From contig NZ_NFLF01000003.1 in NCBI RefSeq assembly GCF_002160765.1, positions 62,001-126,000 of the forward strand: DNA of 64,000 nt. Reading direction: 5' to 3'. A program made the position numbers and the translations under genes. Below are positions 8,935-15,580 of this stretch, piece by piece (within the stretch, counting starts at the first letter, position 1; each line of letters begins with the position of its first letter). The notes beneath the pieces are model-generated. The model worked only from the letters and a program-made list of their open reading frames with translations. It was not told where the DNA came from and made no database searches. Source of the DNA: Lachnoclostridium sp. An138 (GTDB lineage: Bacteria > Bacillota > Clostridia > Lachnospirales > Lachnospiraceae).

Positions 8935-8960
8935 ATTCTTTCGAGTGCATGGAAATACTA
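8931..8960 (+). promoter_or_regulatory. Forespore (sigma G/F-type) promoter of the spoVA unit
   Basis: GCATA (8931-8935), an 18-base spacer, then AATACTA (8954-8960). The sigma G consensus is GmATR-18-CATnMTA, so only the first base of the -10 differs. The expected start is near 8967, a few bases before the AAGGAGG ribosome site of the next gene. This fits forespore expression of spoVA. Confidence 0.7.
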
Positions 8961-8986
8961 CCCCTAAAGATAAGGAGGAAAGCGGA

Positions 8987-9190
8987 ATGAATCATACAAA
9001 ATATCGTGTATGGCTGATTTCTATTGCCCTGGCCGTGGCTGTGCTTGGAATGATCTGGTATTTATCCGGGAAAGAGGAAGAGAAGACCATTACGGACGGC
9101 ACACTGGTCTATCATGAGCTGACAGGCGGGGAACAGGCGGACAGGAAATTGACAGTCCAACAGCTGGCGGAAGGGTTTTCTTATGAATGA
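8987..9190 (+). CDS. Small membrane protein at the head of the spoVA unit
   Basis: 67 residues after AAGGAGG. One N-terminal hydrophobic helix (about 9-27, WLISIALAVAVLGMIWYL) is followed by a charged outward or cytosolic domain of about 40 residues. Its stop lies inside the spoVAA start region (8-base overlap), which implies coupled translation and forespore co-expression. It is not one of the named SpoVA subunits that I recognise. A role with the SpoVA dipicolinate channel is inference from position only. Confidence 0.7.
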   Translation: MNHTKYRVWLISIALAVAVLGMIWYLSGKEEEKTITDGTLVYHELTGGEQADRKLTVQQLAEGFSYE

Positions 9191-9839
9191 AATCCTGTAT
9201 GTAAAACTGGAAAAGAATATCCGTACCTATAACAGGACGCTTACGCTGGGGGAAGCTGTTCAGATGCAGTGCGCAGACTCTAAAATTGTGAACAGACTGA
9301 AGACAGAAAAGCTGTATACTTTTGACCATGCCCGGCGGGGAAAGCATACCTGCGCGGCCCGTACCGTGCTTTCTATTCTGGATGTGGTGGAGAAGATTCA
9401 GGCGGTCTATCCCTCTCTGGAAATTCAAAATCTGGGTGAAGAGGATTTTGTGGTGGAGTATTCCACAAAACCGGAAGAAAATACGTTTTTTACCTTTGCA
9501 AAGACGGCGCTGGTGTGCCTGATCTGCTTTTTCGGGTCAGCATTTTCTATTATGGCCTTTAATAACGATGTGTCTACCGTGAAACTGTTTGATCAGTTCT
9601 ATACGCTTTTGACCGGTCAGGCGCCGGATGGGTTTACGGTTCTGGAACTGACCTATTCGGTGGGCCTGTCAGTGGGAATTATCGCTTTCTTCAATCACAT
9701 CGGCGGCCGCCGGCTGAGCAAGGAACCTACGCCTATCGAGGTGGAAATGCGTCTCTATGAAGACGATGTCAATACGACTCTGATCAAGACGGCAGACCGG
9801 AACGGCACGCGCCGGAAGGAAGATCAGAAAGAGAATTAG
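9183..9839 (+). CDS. spoVAA: Stage V sporulation protein AA
   Basis: 218-residue protein. The soluble N-terminal domain (LYVKLEKNIRTYNRTLTLGEA) is followed by two hydrophobic segments (about 105-125 and 155-180) and a short basic tail. This matches SpoVAA, part of the forespore inner-membrane machinery that moves calcium dipicolinate in sporulation and out in germination. It overlaps the preceding small ORF and is followed after 81 bases by spoVAB. Confidence 0.88.
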   Translation: MNEILYVKLEKNIRTYNRTLTLGEAVQMQCADSKIVNRLKTEKLYTFDHARRGKHTCAARTVLSILDVVEKIQAVYPSLEIQNLGEEDFVVEYSTKPEENTFFTFAKTALVCLICFFGSAFSIMAFNNDVSTVKLFDQFYTLLTGQAPDGFTVLELTYSVGLSVGIIAFFNHIGGRRLSKEPTPIEVEMRLYEDDVNTTLIKTADRNGTRRKEDQKEN

Positions 9840-9860
9840 GAGAAAGGAATCCGGGGAGAA

Positions 9861-9902
9861 GAATCAGAGAAAAAAATCAGAGAAAAAGAATCAGAGAAAA
9901 AG
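9861..9902 (+). repeat. Three short direct repeats between spoVAA and spoVAB
   Basis: AATCAGAGAAAAA occurs at 9862, 9875 and 9889 (period 13-14). Likely replication slippage in a purine-rich spacer; no function seen. Confidence 0.8.
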
Positions 9903-9920
9903 CAGGAGAGGTTTTGGAAC

Positions 9921-10337
9921 ATGTGGTGGAAGGAAATCCTGATGGCAGTCGTGGGCCTGTGCGGCGGTCTGGCGGTGGCGGGCGGCCTCTTTGCCCTGAT
10001 CATTGCCCTGGGACTGGTGGCAGAGTTCGCGGACCAGACTCATACGGCCCGTCATATTCTCTGGTACGAGGACGCGGTAGCGGCAGGCGGAATTCTTGGA
10101 AATCTGATCAGCATTTATCAGTTTCCGCTGCCCTTCGGAGAGGCGGGAGCCGGCATCTTCGGAATCTTTGCCGGCGTCTTTGTAGGGGCCTGGGCCATGG
10201 CACTGACAGAGATTATCAATATTATTCCGATTTTTGCGAGGCGGCTGGATTTCCGCAGAGGGCTGGAACTGCTGATTGTGAGCATGGCTCTGGGACGGAC
10301 GGCAGGGGCTCTTATTTTTTATTATTTTGGTTTTTAG
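9921..10337 (+). CDS. spoVAB: Stage V sporulation protein AB
   Basis: 138-residue membrane protein with about four helices. The sequence GGLFALIIALGLV, then ARHILWYEDAVAAGGILGN and EIINIIPIFARR, is typical of SpoVAB. Start ATG has AGGAGAGG nine bases upstream. It acts with the other SpoVA proteins in the forespore inner membrane. Followed by spoVAC after 76 bases. Confidence 0.88.
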   Translation: MWWKEILMAVVGLCGGLAVAGGLFALIIALGLVAEFADQTHTARHILWYEDAVAAGGILGNLISIYQFPLPFGEAGAGIFGIFAGVFVGAWAMALTEIINIIPIFARRLDFRRGLELLIVSMALGRTAGALIFYYFGF

Positions 10338-10413
10338 GGCCGGCGTACCAGAGCGTATTGTGCACACAGGCGCATGGGAGCTGGACGCCAGGGAAAGAGA
10401 AGCGGAAGAAAGG

Positions 10414-10971
10414 ATGAGTGGCGGAACGATGAAAGAATTTCAGGAGCGCGGCCAGTCTGGAGCCGCGCCAAGCGGACAGAATCAGGCGGGCTTTCAGGGA
10501 GAGGCGGATGTCCAGCTGAGTGACCAGGAAAAACAGCAGTATGGCGAATATGTAAAACAGGTGACGCCTGCCCACAGTCTGGGGATGCAGATGATAAAGG
10601 CTTTTGTGACCGGCGGCGCGATCTGCTGCATCGGTCAGGGAATTTTGAATTATGCGGGCAGCCTTGGTCTGGATAAGGATACGGCAGGAGCCTGGTGCTC
10701 CCTGCTTCTGGTGCTGCTGAGTGTGGTGCTCACAGGGCTTAATATTTTCCCGGGCATCGCGAAATGGGGAGGCGCGGGAGCGCTGGTTCCGATTACCGGC
10801 TTTGCCAACAGCGTGGCGGCTCCGGCCATTGAGTATCAGAAGGAAGGCCAGGTATTTGGAATCGGATGCAAGATTTTTACGATTGCGGGTCCGGTGATCC
10901 TGTACGGGATTTTTACAAGCTGGCTTCTGGGGCTGATTTACTGGGTGCTGAAGCTGACGGGAGTGGTGTAA
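10414..10971 (+). CDS. spoVAC: Stage V sporulation protein AC
   Basis: 185 residues from ATG 10414; ATG 10429 is an alternative. A hydrophilic, Gln-rich N-terminus of about 45 residues precedes several membrane helices. SpoVAC landmarks are AHSLGMQMIKAFVTGGAICCIGQ (residues about 52-74), FPGIAKWGGAGALVPITGFANSV, and a repeat of the same fold seen in SpoVAE. In Bacillus SpoVAC has been described as a mechanosensitive channel. Here the gene for its usual neighbour spoVAD is about 2 kb away, beyond a symporter gene. Confidence 0.92.
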   Translation: MSGGTMKEFQERGQSGAAPSGQNQAGFQGEADVQLSDQEKQQYGEYVKQVTPAHSLGMQMIKAFVTGGAICCIGQGILNYAGSLGLDKDTAGAWCSLLLVLLSVVLTGLNIFPGIAKWGGAGALVPITGFANSVAAPAIEYQKEGQVFGIGCKIFTIAGPVILYGIFTSWLLGLIYWVLKLTGVV

Positions 10972-10998
10972 CTGGGATGATGTAAAAGAAAAAAATAT

Positions 10999-11027
10999 TT
11001 GCATTTTCCCATATACTGCATTAAACT
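10999..11027 (+). promoter_or_regulatory. Candidate sigma-A promoter for the alanine symporter
   Basis: TTGCAT (10999-11004), 17-bp spacer, TAAACT (11022-11027). Both boxes are imperfect. It lies just after spoVAC and just before a terminator-like hairpin. Confidence 0.45.
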
Positions 11028-11048
11028 TATACCATGGTGACGTGGAGA

Positions 11049-11079
11049 AGAGTATCGACAGTTTGCCGATGCTCTTTTT
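11049..11079 (+). terminator. Terminator or attenuator between spoVAC and the symporter gene
   Basis: AGAGTATCG (11049-11057) pairs with CGATGCTCT (11067-11075), nine pairs with one G-U, followed by TTTTTG. It ends spoVAA-VAC transcription. If the promoter at 10999 is real, it also sits in the symporter leader as an attenuator. Confidence 0.75.
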
Positions 11080-11307
11080 GCGTGATCCATCCGGTGAAAG
11101 AGTCTGCCGCCTGCGCAGGGCGAGCCCGCCGGGGCGGGAGGGTGTCCCGGGAAACGGACAGACATTTACAAGAGGATGGACAGCGGCCGCTGCTGTGAGC
11201 CGGCCGCGGCGCTACGGCGGACAGGAAAAGAAAAGCCTGTCCTGCCCGAACTTAAGAGAATATTTCCGGTCTGGTTTAAGGCGCCGGAAGAGAGAGAGGG
11301 ACAGCTT
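11080..11307 (+). other. GC-rich leader of the symporter gene, no gene seen
   Basis: This 228-base stretch holds several short GC-rich stems, including GCGGCCG/CGGCCGC near 11182-11207 and GGACAGG/CCTGTCC near 11219-11242. Glycine riboswitches often precede this transporter family, so I looked for their conserved blocks; I do not find a convincing aptamer. No coding frame with a ribosome site stands out. Confidence 0.5.
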
Positions 11308-12705
11308 ATGATGGAAACGATAGGAAATGTCATCACTGCCATTGATGACGCGGTCTGGGGCTGGTGGCTGATTATTCTGCTTCTGGGCACCCATGTTTTT
11401 ATGACCTTTAAGACAGGCTTTATCCAGTGGAAATCCATTACAAAAGGAATCAAGCTTTCTGTGACCAGAGATCCGGACGCGGAAGGAGAGGTATCCAACT
11501 TCGGCGCGCTGACCACAGCGCTGGCGGCTACCATCGGTACGGGAAATATTGTGGGCGTGGGTACGGCAGTTGCCCTGGGCGGACCGGGCGCGGTGCTCTG
11601 GTGCTGGCTCTCCGGCGTTTTTGGCATTGCGACCAAGTACGCGGAGTCTCTGATTGCGGTAAAATACCGGGTGAAGAAAAAGGACGGACGTATGCAGGGC
11701 GGAGCCATGTATGCCCTTTCCAGAGGTCTGAAATGGAAGAAGCTCGGCGCGGCGCTGGGTATGCTCTTTGCAGTTTTCGCAGGCGTGGCTTCTTTTGGAA
11801 TCGGCTGTGCCACCCAGGTAAACGCCATCGCCAATATTGTGGAGGAAAATGTGGGAATCCAGGGATGGATTGTGGGTCTTGCTGTGGCCGCTCTGACAGG
11901 CGTGGTTATCTTCGGCGGCATCAAGTCCATCGCAAATGTCTGTGAAAAGCTGGTTCCTTTTATGGCTGTTTTTTATGTGGTGGGATGTCTTATCATTCTG
12001 GGAATCAATTATGACTTTATTATTCCGGCCATTAAGACCATTATCAGGCTTGCGTTCCAGCCGGGCGCGGCGGCAGGCGGCCTGGTGGGAACCGGAATCA
12101 TGACCGCCATGCGTTATGGAACCGCCAGAGGACTGTTCTCCAATGAGTCCGGTATGGGTTCCGCACCTATCGCGGCCGCGGCTGCTCAGACCAGGAATCC
12201 CGTGCGCCAGGCGCTGGTATCTTCTACCGGAACCTTCTGGGATACGGTAGTAGTCTGCCTGATGACAGGGCTTGTGCTGGTGACGACGATTATGAAAAAT
12301 CCGGCTATCAACATGGGAGAGATCACAGACGGCGGCATTCTGACCACACTTGCTTTCGGTCAGATTCCCTATTTTGGACCGGTTGTGCTGACGCTGGGAA
12401 TCATCTGTTTTGCCTTTTCCACTGTCCTTGGATGGGCTTACTATGGCGAACGCGCGGTAGAATATTTTGCGGGCAGGAAGGGACTGATTCCTTACAGAAC
12501 CCTTTATGTGATCGTGGCAGCGATAGCTCCTGTGGTGGCGCTGGATATGGTATGGGATATCGCGGATATTCTGAACGCGCTGATGGCGATCCCGAACCTG
12601 ATTGCCGTTCTGCTCCTTTCTAACGTGATTTCGAAGGAGACGAAGAAATACATCAATGATCTGGATGCCTGGGATGAGGAGTCTGTTCCGGTGGTGGATG
12701 ACTGA
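11308..12705 (+). CDS. Sodium:alanine/glycine symporter (AGCS family)
   Basis: 465 residues from ATG 11308 (GAGAGAGGG upstream). About ten membrane helices. Family signatures are ALAATIGTGNIVGVGTAVALGGPGA (cut here between residues 70 and 95), GIATKYAESLIAVKYR, GGAMYAL and FSNESGMGSAPIAAAAA near 275. It imports alanine or glycine with sodium. The gene lies between spoVAC and spoVAD, on the same strand, flanked by terminators on both sides, so it is an insertion in the spoVA order with its own transcription. Whether it serves spores (L-alanine is a common germinant) or only vegetative nutrition cannot be told. Confidence 0.93.
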   Translation: MMETIGNVITAIDDAVWGWWLIILLLGTHVFMTFKTGFIQWKSITKGIKLSVTRDPDAEGEVSNFGALTTALAATIGTGNIVGVGTAVALGGPGAVLWCWLSGVFGIATKYAESLIAVKYRVKKKDGRMQGGAMYALSRGLKWKKLGAALGMLFAVFAGVASFGIGCATQVNAIANIVEENVGIQGWIVGLAVAALTGVVIFGGIKSIANVCEKLVPFMAVFYVVGCLIILGINYDFIIPAIKTIIRLAFQPGAAAGGLVGTGIMTAMRYGTARGLFSNESGMGSAPIAAAAAQTRNPVRQALVSSTGTFWDTVVVCLMTGLVLVTTIMKNPAINMGEITDGGILTTLAFGQIPYFGPVVLTLGIICFAFSTVLGWAYYGERAVEYFAGRKGLIPYRTLYVIVAAIAPVVALDMVWDIADILNALMAIPNLIAVLLLSNVISKETKKYINDLDAWDEESVPVVDD

Positions 12706-12790
12706 AAAAGGCACATACAATAATAGAGAGATACCGGCATCCGTGTGCAGGGGCGTGTTTCCCCATGTACAGAGGAGCTGAACAGAGAAG

Positions 12791-12819
12791 AGGAGCGGCC
12801 TGCGCGGCCGCTTCTTTTT
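12791..12819 (+). terminator. Terminator of the alanine symporter gene
   Basis: AGGAGCGGCC (12791-12800) pairs with GGCCGCTTCT (12806-12815), one G-U, then TTTTTA. Confidence 0.9.
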
Positions 12820-12866
12820 ATGTTATGGGGAAAAAGGAGTCAAAGGTCATATTTCCCGTCCTCCAG

Positions 12867-12895
12867 GCATAAAATAATTCTGTCCGGTTAAAATA
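12867..12895 (+). promoter_or_regulatory. Candidate forespore (sigma F/G-type) promoter of spoVAD-spoVAE
   Basis: GCATA (12867-12871), 14 bases, then GGTTAAAATA (12886-12895), which fits the sigma F -10 pattern GGnnAnAnTR in full. The spacer is one base shorter than the usual 15. A separate promoter is needed here because a strong terminator lies upstream. Confidence 0.45.
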
Positions 12896-12931
12896 ACAAA
12901 AGAATACCGGCGGAAAGGACGGAAAAGAAAA

Positions 12932-13948
12932 GTGGCAGTGGAGACAATCGTAGGAAAGCAGAGCATTCAGTTTCGGGAGGCGCCTCACATTGTAAGCGCC
13001 GCATCCATCGTCGGGAAAAAGGAAGGCGAAGGGCCCCTGGGGAAGCTGTTTGATCAGATAGAAGAGGACCCCATGGTGGGACAGGCTTCCTGGGAGGAGG
13101 CGGAGAGCGCCCTGCAGAAAAAGGCGGCAGGTCTGGCCATGGAGAAGGCGGGGCCGGGCGTGCCGCCGGTCCGCTATCTGTTTTCCGGCGATCTGCTGGG
13201 GCAGCTTATCGCCACATCCTTTGGGGTAATGGATTTAAAACTGCCTCTGTTCGGACTGTACGGGGCCTGTTCCACCATCGGAGAGGCGCTGATGCTGGCG
13301 GCTATGACTGTGCAGGGAGGGTACTCGGACGCGGTGCTGGCCCTGACCTCCAGTCATTTCGGGAGCGCGGAGAAGCAGTTCCGGTATCCGCTGGAATACG
13401 GCGGACAGCGGCCGCTGTCCGCCACCTGGACGGTCACGGGAAGCGGAGCCTTTGTAGTGGCCCGTTCCGGCGGAAGGGCAAGAATTTCCGGAGCTACTCC
13501 GGGGCGTGTGGTGGACTACGGACTGAAGGATTCCATGAATATGGGAGCCTGTATGGCGCCGGCGGCCTGCGATACCATCTGCAGCCACCTGGAGGATTTC
13601 GGACGGAAGCCTTCCGACTATGATTATATTATTACGGGAGATCTGGGGAGTGTGGGTCATACTATTCTGCTGGAGCTGGCAGGAAAACGGGGCTTTGACC
13701 TGGAGGAACGTCATCTGGACTGCGGCATGATGATCTTTGATTCCGAAACCCAGGACACCCACGCGGGAGGAAGCGGCTGCGCCTGTTCTGCTGTGACGCT
13801 GGCGGCATATATCCTGCCGAAGATAGAAAGCGGCCAGTGGAGACGGGTTCTGTTCGTACCCACAGGCGCGCTGCTTTCCACCGTGAGCTATAACGAAGGG
13901 CAGAGTGTGCCGGGCATCGCCCACGCGGTAGTGATAGAACACTGCTGA
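12932..13948 (+). CDS. spoVAD: Stage V sporulation protein AD
   Basis: 338 residues from GTG 12932. Thiolase-like fold that binds dipicolinic acid in Bacillus. The family sequence GLYGACSTIGEALMLAA (about 108-124), SSHFGSAEKQFRYPLEYGGQRP, TWTVTGSGAFVVA, and GSGCACSAVTLAA near 285 is clear. Peripheral protein of the forespore inner membrane, essential for dipicolinate uptake. The ribosome site is weak (AAGGA with long spacing). Followed by spoVAE after 44 bases. Confidence 0.95.
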   Translation: MAVETIVGKQSIQFREAPHIVSAASIVGKKEGEGPLGKLFDQIEEDPMVGQASWEEAESALQKKAAGLAMEKAGPGVPPVRYLFSGDLLGQLIATSFGVMDLKLPLFGLYGACSTIGEALMLAAMTVQGGYSDAVLALTSSHFGSAEKQFRYPLEYGGQRPLSATWTVTGSGAFVVARSGGRARISGATPGRVVDYGLKDSMNMGACMAPAACDTICSHLEDFGRKPSDYDYIITGDLGSVGHTILLELAGKRGFDLEERHLDCGMMIFDSETQDTHAGGSGCACSAVTLAAYILPKIESGQWRRVLFVPTGALLSTVSYNEGQSVPGIAHAVVIEHC

Positions 13949-13992
13949 CAGGCAGTGCCGGCCGGGAGACGGCAGTTAGGAGGTAGATGAAA

Positions 13993-14349
13993 ATGGATTA
14001 TCTGAAAGCGTTTCTGGCGGGAGGGCTTATCTGCGCGCTGGTGCAGATTTTGATGGAAAAGACGAAAATGATGCCGGGCCGCATCATGGTGCTTCTGGTC
14101 TGCAGCGGTGCTGTGCTGGGGGCGGTGGGACTGTACGGGCCTTTTCAGGAATTCGCGGGAGCGGGAGCGTCGGTTCCGCTGCTGGGATTTGGAAATACAT
14201 TATGGAAGGGCGTCAGGGAAGCTGTGGAGACAGACGGTTTTCTGGGTATCTTCAAGGGCGGCTTTACGGCCAGCGCGGCAGGAATCTGCGCGGCGCTGGT
14301 ATTCGGATATCTGGCCAGTCTTGTGTTCCAGCCGAAGATGAAGAAATAG
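13993..14349 (+). CDS. spoVAE: Stage V sporulation protein AE
   Basis: 118-residue membrane protein starting MDYLKAFLAGGLICALVQI. The ATG at 13993 is preferred over the in-frame ATG at 13987 because AGGAGG at 13978-13983 is nine bases away from it. GAGASVPLLGFGNTL and GGFTASAAGICAALVFGYL match SpoVAE (the VAEB type) and resemble SpoVAC. Last gene of the spoVA set; no spoVAF-type gene follows. Confidence 0.93.
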   Translation: MDYLKAFLAGGLICALVQILMEKTKMMPGRIMVLLVCSGAVLGAVGLYGPFQEFAGAGASVPLLGFGNTLWKGVREAVETDGFLGIFKGGFTASAAGICAALVFGYLASLVFQPKMKK

Positions 14350-14354
14350 AATGC

Positions 14355-14383
14355 TTGCCTTTTCTCTGCCAAGCTGTTATACT
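14355..14383 (+). promoter_or_regulatory. Sigma-A promoter of degV
   Basis: TTGCCT (14355-14360), 17-bp spacer, TATACT (14378-14383). The start point would fall at the first bases of the hairpin that follows. Confidence 0.75.
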
Positions 14384-14385
14384 TA

Positions 14386-14429
14386 CCCTCAGCGGCGCGA
14401 AAGTTTTTTTGAGCTGCCGAGGGCTTTTC
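14386..14429 (+). terminator. Terminator after spoVAE, also the 5' end of the degV transcript
   Basis: CCCTCAGCGGC (14386-14396) pairs with GCTGCCGAGGG (14413-14423) with one mismatch and one G-U, followed by CTTTTCT. The loop contains a T-run. Confidence 0.6.
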
Positions 14430-14461
14430 TGGGCAGCATGTGTACGGAAGGAGAGGTTTTT

Positions 14462-15331
14462 GTGAGTAAAATAGCGATTGTAACAGACAGCAACAGCGGA
14501 ATTCCCCAGGAGCTGGCTGAACAGATGGGGATTTCGGTACTGCCGATGCCTTTTACGATCGATGGAAAAGAGTATTTTGAAGGAATTAATCTGACTCAGG
14601 AAGAGTTTTATGAATATCTGAAAAAGGATGCGGATATCGCCACATCCCAGCCGTCGCCGGAATCTGTGCTGACCCTGTGGAAGAATCTTTTGAAGGAGTA
14701 TGATGAGGTCGTGCATATTCCCATGTCCAGCGGTCTGTCCGGTTCCTGCCAGACAGCCATTGCTCTGGCGGACGATTTTGACGGCAGAGTGCAGGTAGTG
14801 AACAACCACCGCATTTCCATCACCCAGAGGAGGTCTGTGGAGGACGCTATCCGCCTGGCGGAAGCAGGAAAGAGCGCCCGGGAGATTCGCGAGATTCTGG
14901 AAAAGACCAGGATGGAGTCCAGCATCTATATCACGGTGGCGACGCTGAAATACCTGAAAAAGGGAGGACGCATCACTCCTGCTGTGGCTGCCATCGGAAC
15001 TATGCTCAGGCTGAAGCCGGTGCTGACGATTCAGGGAGAACGGCTTGATTCCTTCTCCAAGGCCAGAACCATGCGCCAGGCCCGCCAGACTATGATTGAC
15101 GCCATCAGAAATGATATTGAAAACCGTTTTGGAGGCGTGGATGCCCATGAGGTCTATCTGGACATCGCTCATACCAATAACCTGGAAGAGGCTCTGGATT
15201 TCAAAAAGGAAGTGGAAGAGGCTTTCCCGGGATACCAGGTGGGCTTTGTGGATTCCCTGTCCTTAAGCGTATCCTGCCATATCGGGGACGGTTCTCTTGC
15301 GGTGGCGGCCACCAGGATTCTGAACCGGTAA
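14462..15331 (+). CDS. DegV family fatty-acid-binding protein
   Basis: 289 residues from GTG 14462, placed 8-9 bases after GGAAGGAG. Starts SKIAIVTDSNSGIPQELAEQ, with TSQPSPESV near 62 and VHIPMSSGLSGSCQTA near 82, both typical of DegV/FakB. GGRITPAVAAIGTMLRLKP follows at about 168. The family binds a fatty acid and, in Firmicutes, hands it to the FakA kinase for phospholipid synthesis. No fakA is nearby. Monocistronic, between its own promoter and a terminator. Confidence 0.9.
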   Translation: MSKIAIVTDSNSGIPQELAEQMGISVLPMPFTIDGKEYFEGINLTQEEFYEYLKKDADIATSQPSPESVLTLWKNLLKEYDEVVHIPMSSGLSGSCQTAIALADDFDGRVQVVNNHRISITQRRSVEDAIRLAEAGKSAREIREILEKTRMESSIYITVATLKYLKKGGRITPAVAAIGTMLRLKPVLTIQGERLDSFSKARTMRQARQTMIDAIRNDIENRFGGVDAHEVYLDIAHTNNLEEALDFKKEVEEAFPGYQVGFVDSLSLSVSCHIGDGSLAVAATRILNR

Positions 15332-15375
15332 AAAGCGCGGATACAGAAATACCGTGTGAATACAGAGAAACAAAC

Positions 15376-15425
15376 AGGGGGCGGTGCCCGGTGCGCGTTA
15401 GGCGTGACCGGACAGCGCCCTCTTT
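15376..15425 (+). terminator. Terminator after degV
   Basis: GGGGGC (15377-15382) pairs with GCGCCCTC (15415-15422), with an inner CCGGT/ACCGG pair, then TCTTTC. GC-rich stem, short T-run. Confidence 0.55.
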
Positions 15426-15466
15426 CGGTTCCCGGAGGCGGTTTTCCGGCTTGGATAAGAATTTTT

Positions 15467-15495
15467 TTGACAAGGAAAGTACCCTGTGATACACT
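15467..15495 (+). promoter_or_regulatory. Sigma-A promoter of the TPR/P-loop gene
   Basis: TTGACA (15467-15472), 17-bp spacer, TACACT (15490-15495). Confidence 0.85.
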
Positions 15496-15580
15496 AACTT
15501 TAATTGTAGCATATTTTGACAAAGGGAACGGAAATGCAACAAAATATGGTGGTTTGACTGGATGGCTGAGGTGGAAATCA

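Noticed and set aside
11030-11307. Glycine riboswitch in front of the alanine/glycine symporter
   Set aside because: The family is often under this riboswitch, but the conserved aptamer blocks (GGAGAG, CCGAAGG, CTCTCAGG, GGACAGAG) are not found in order.
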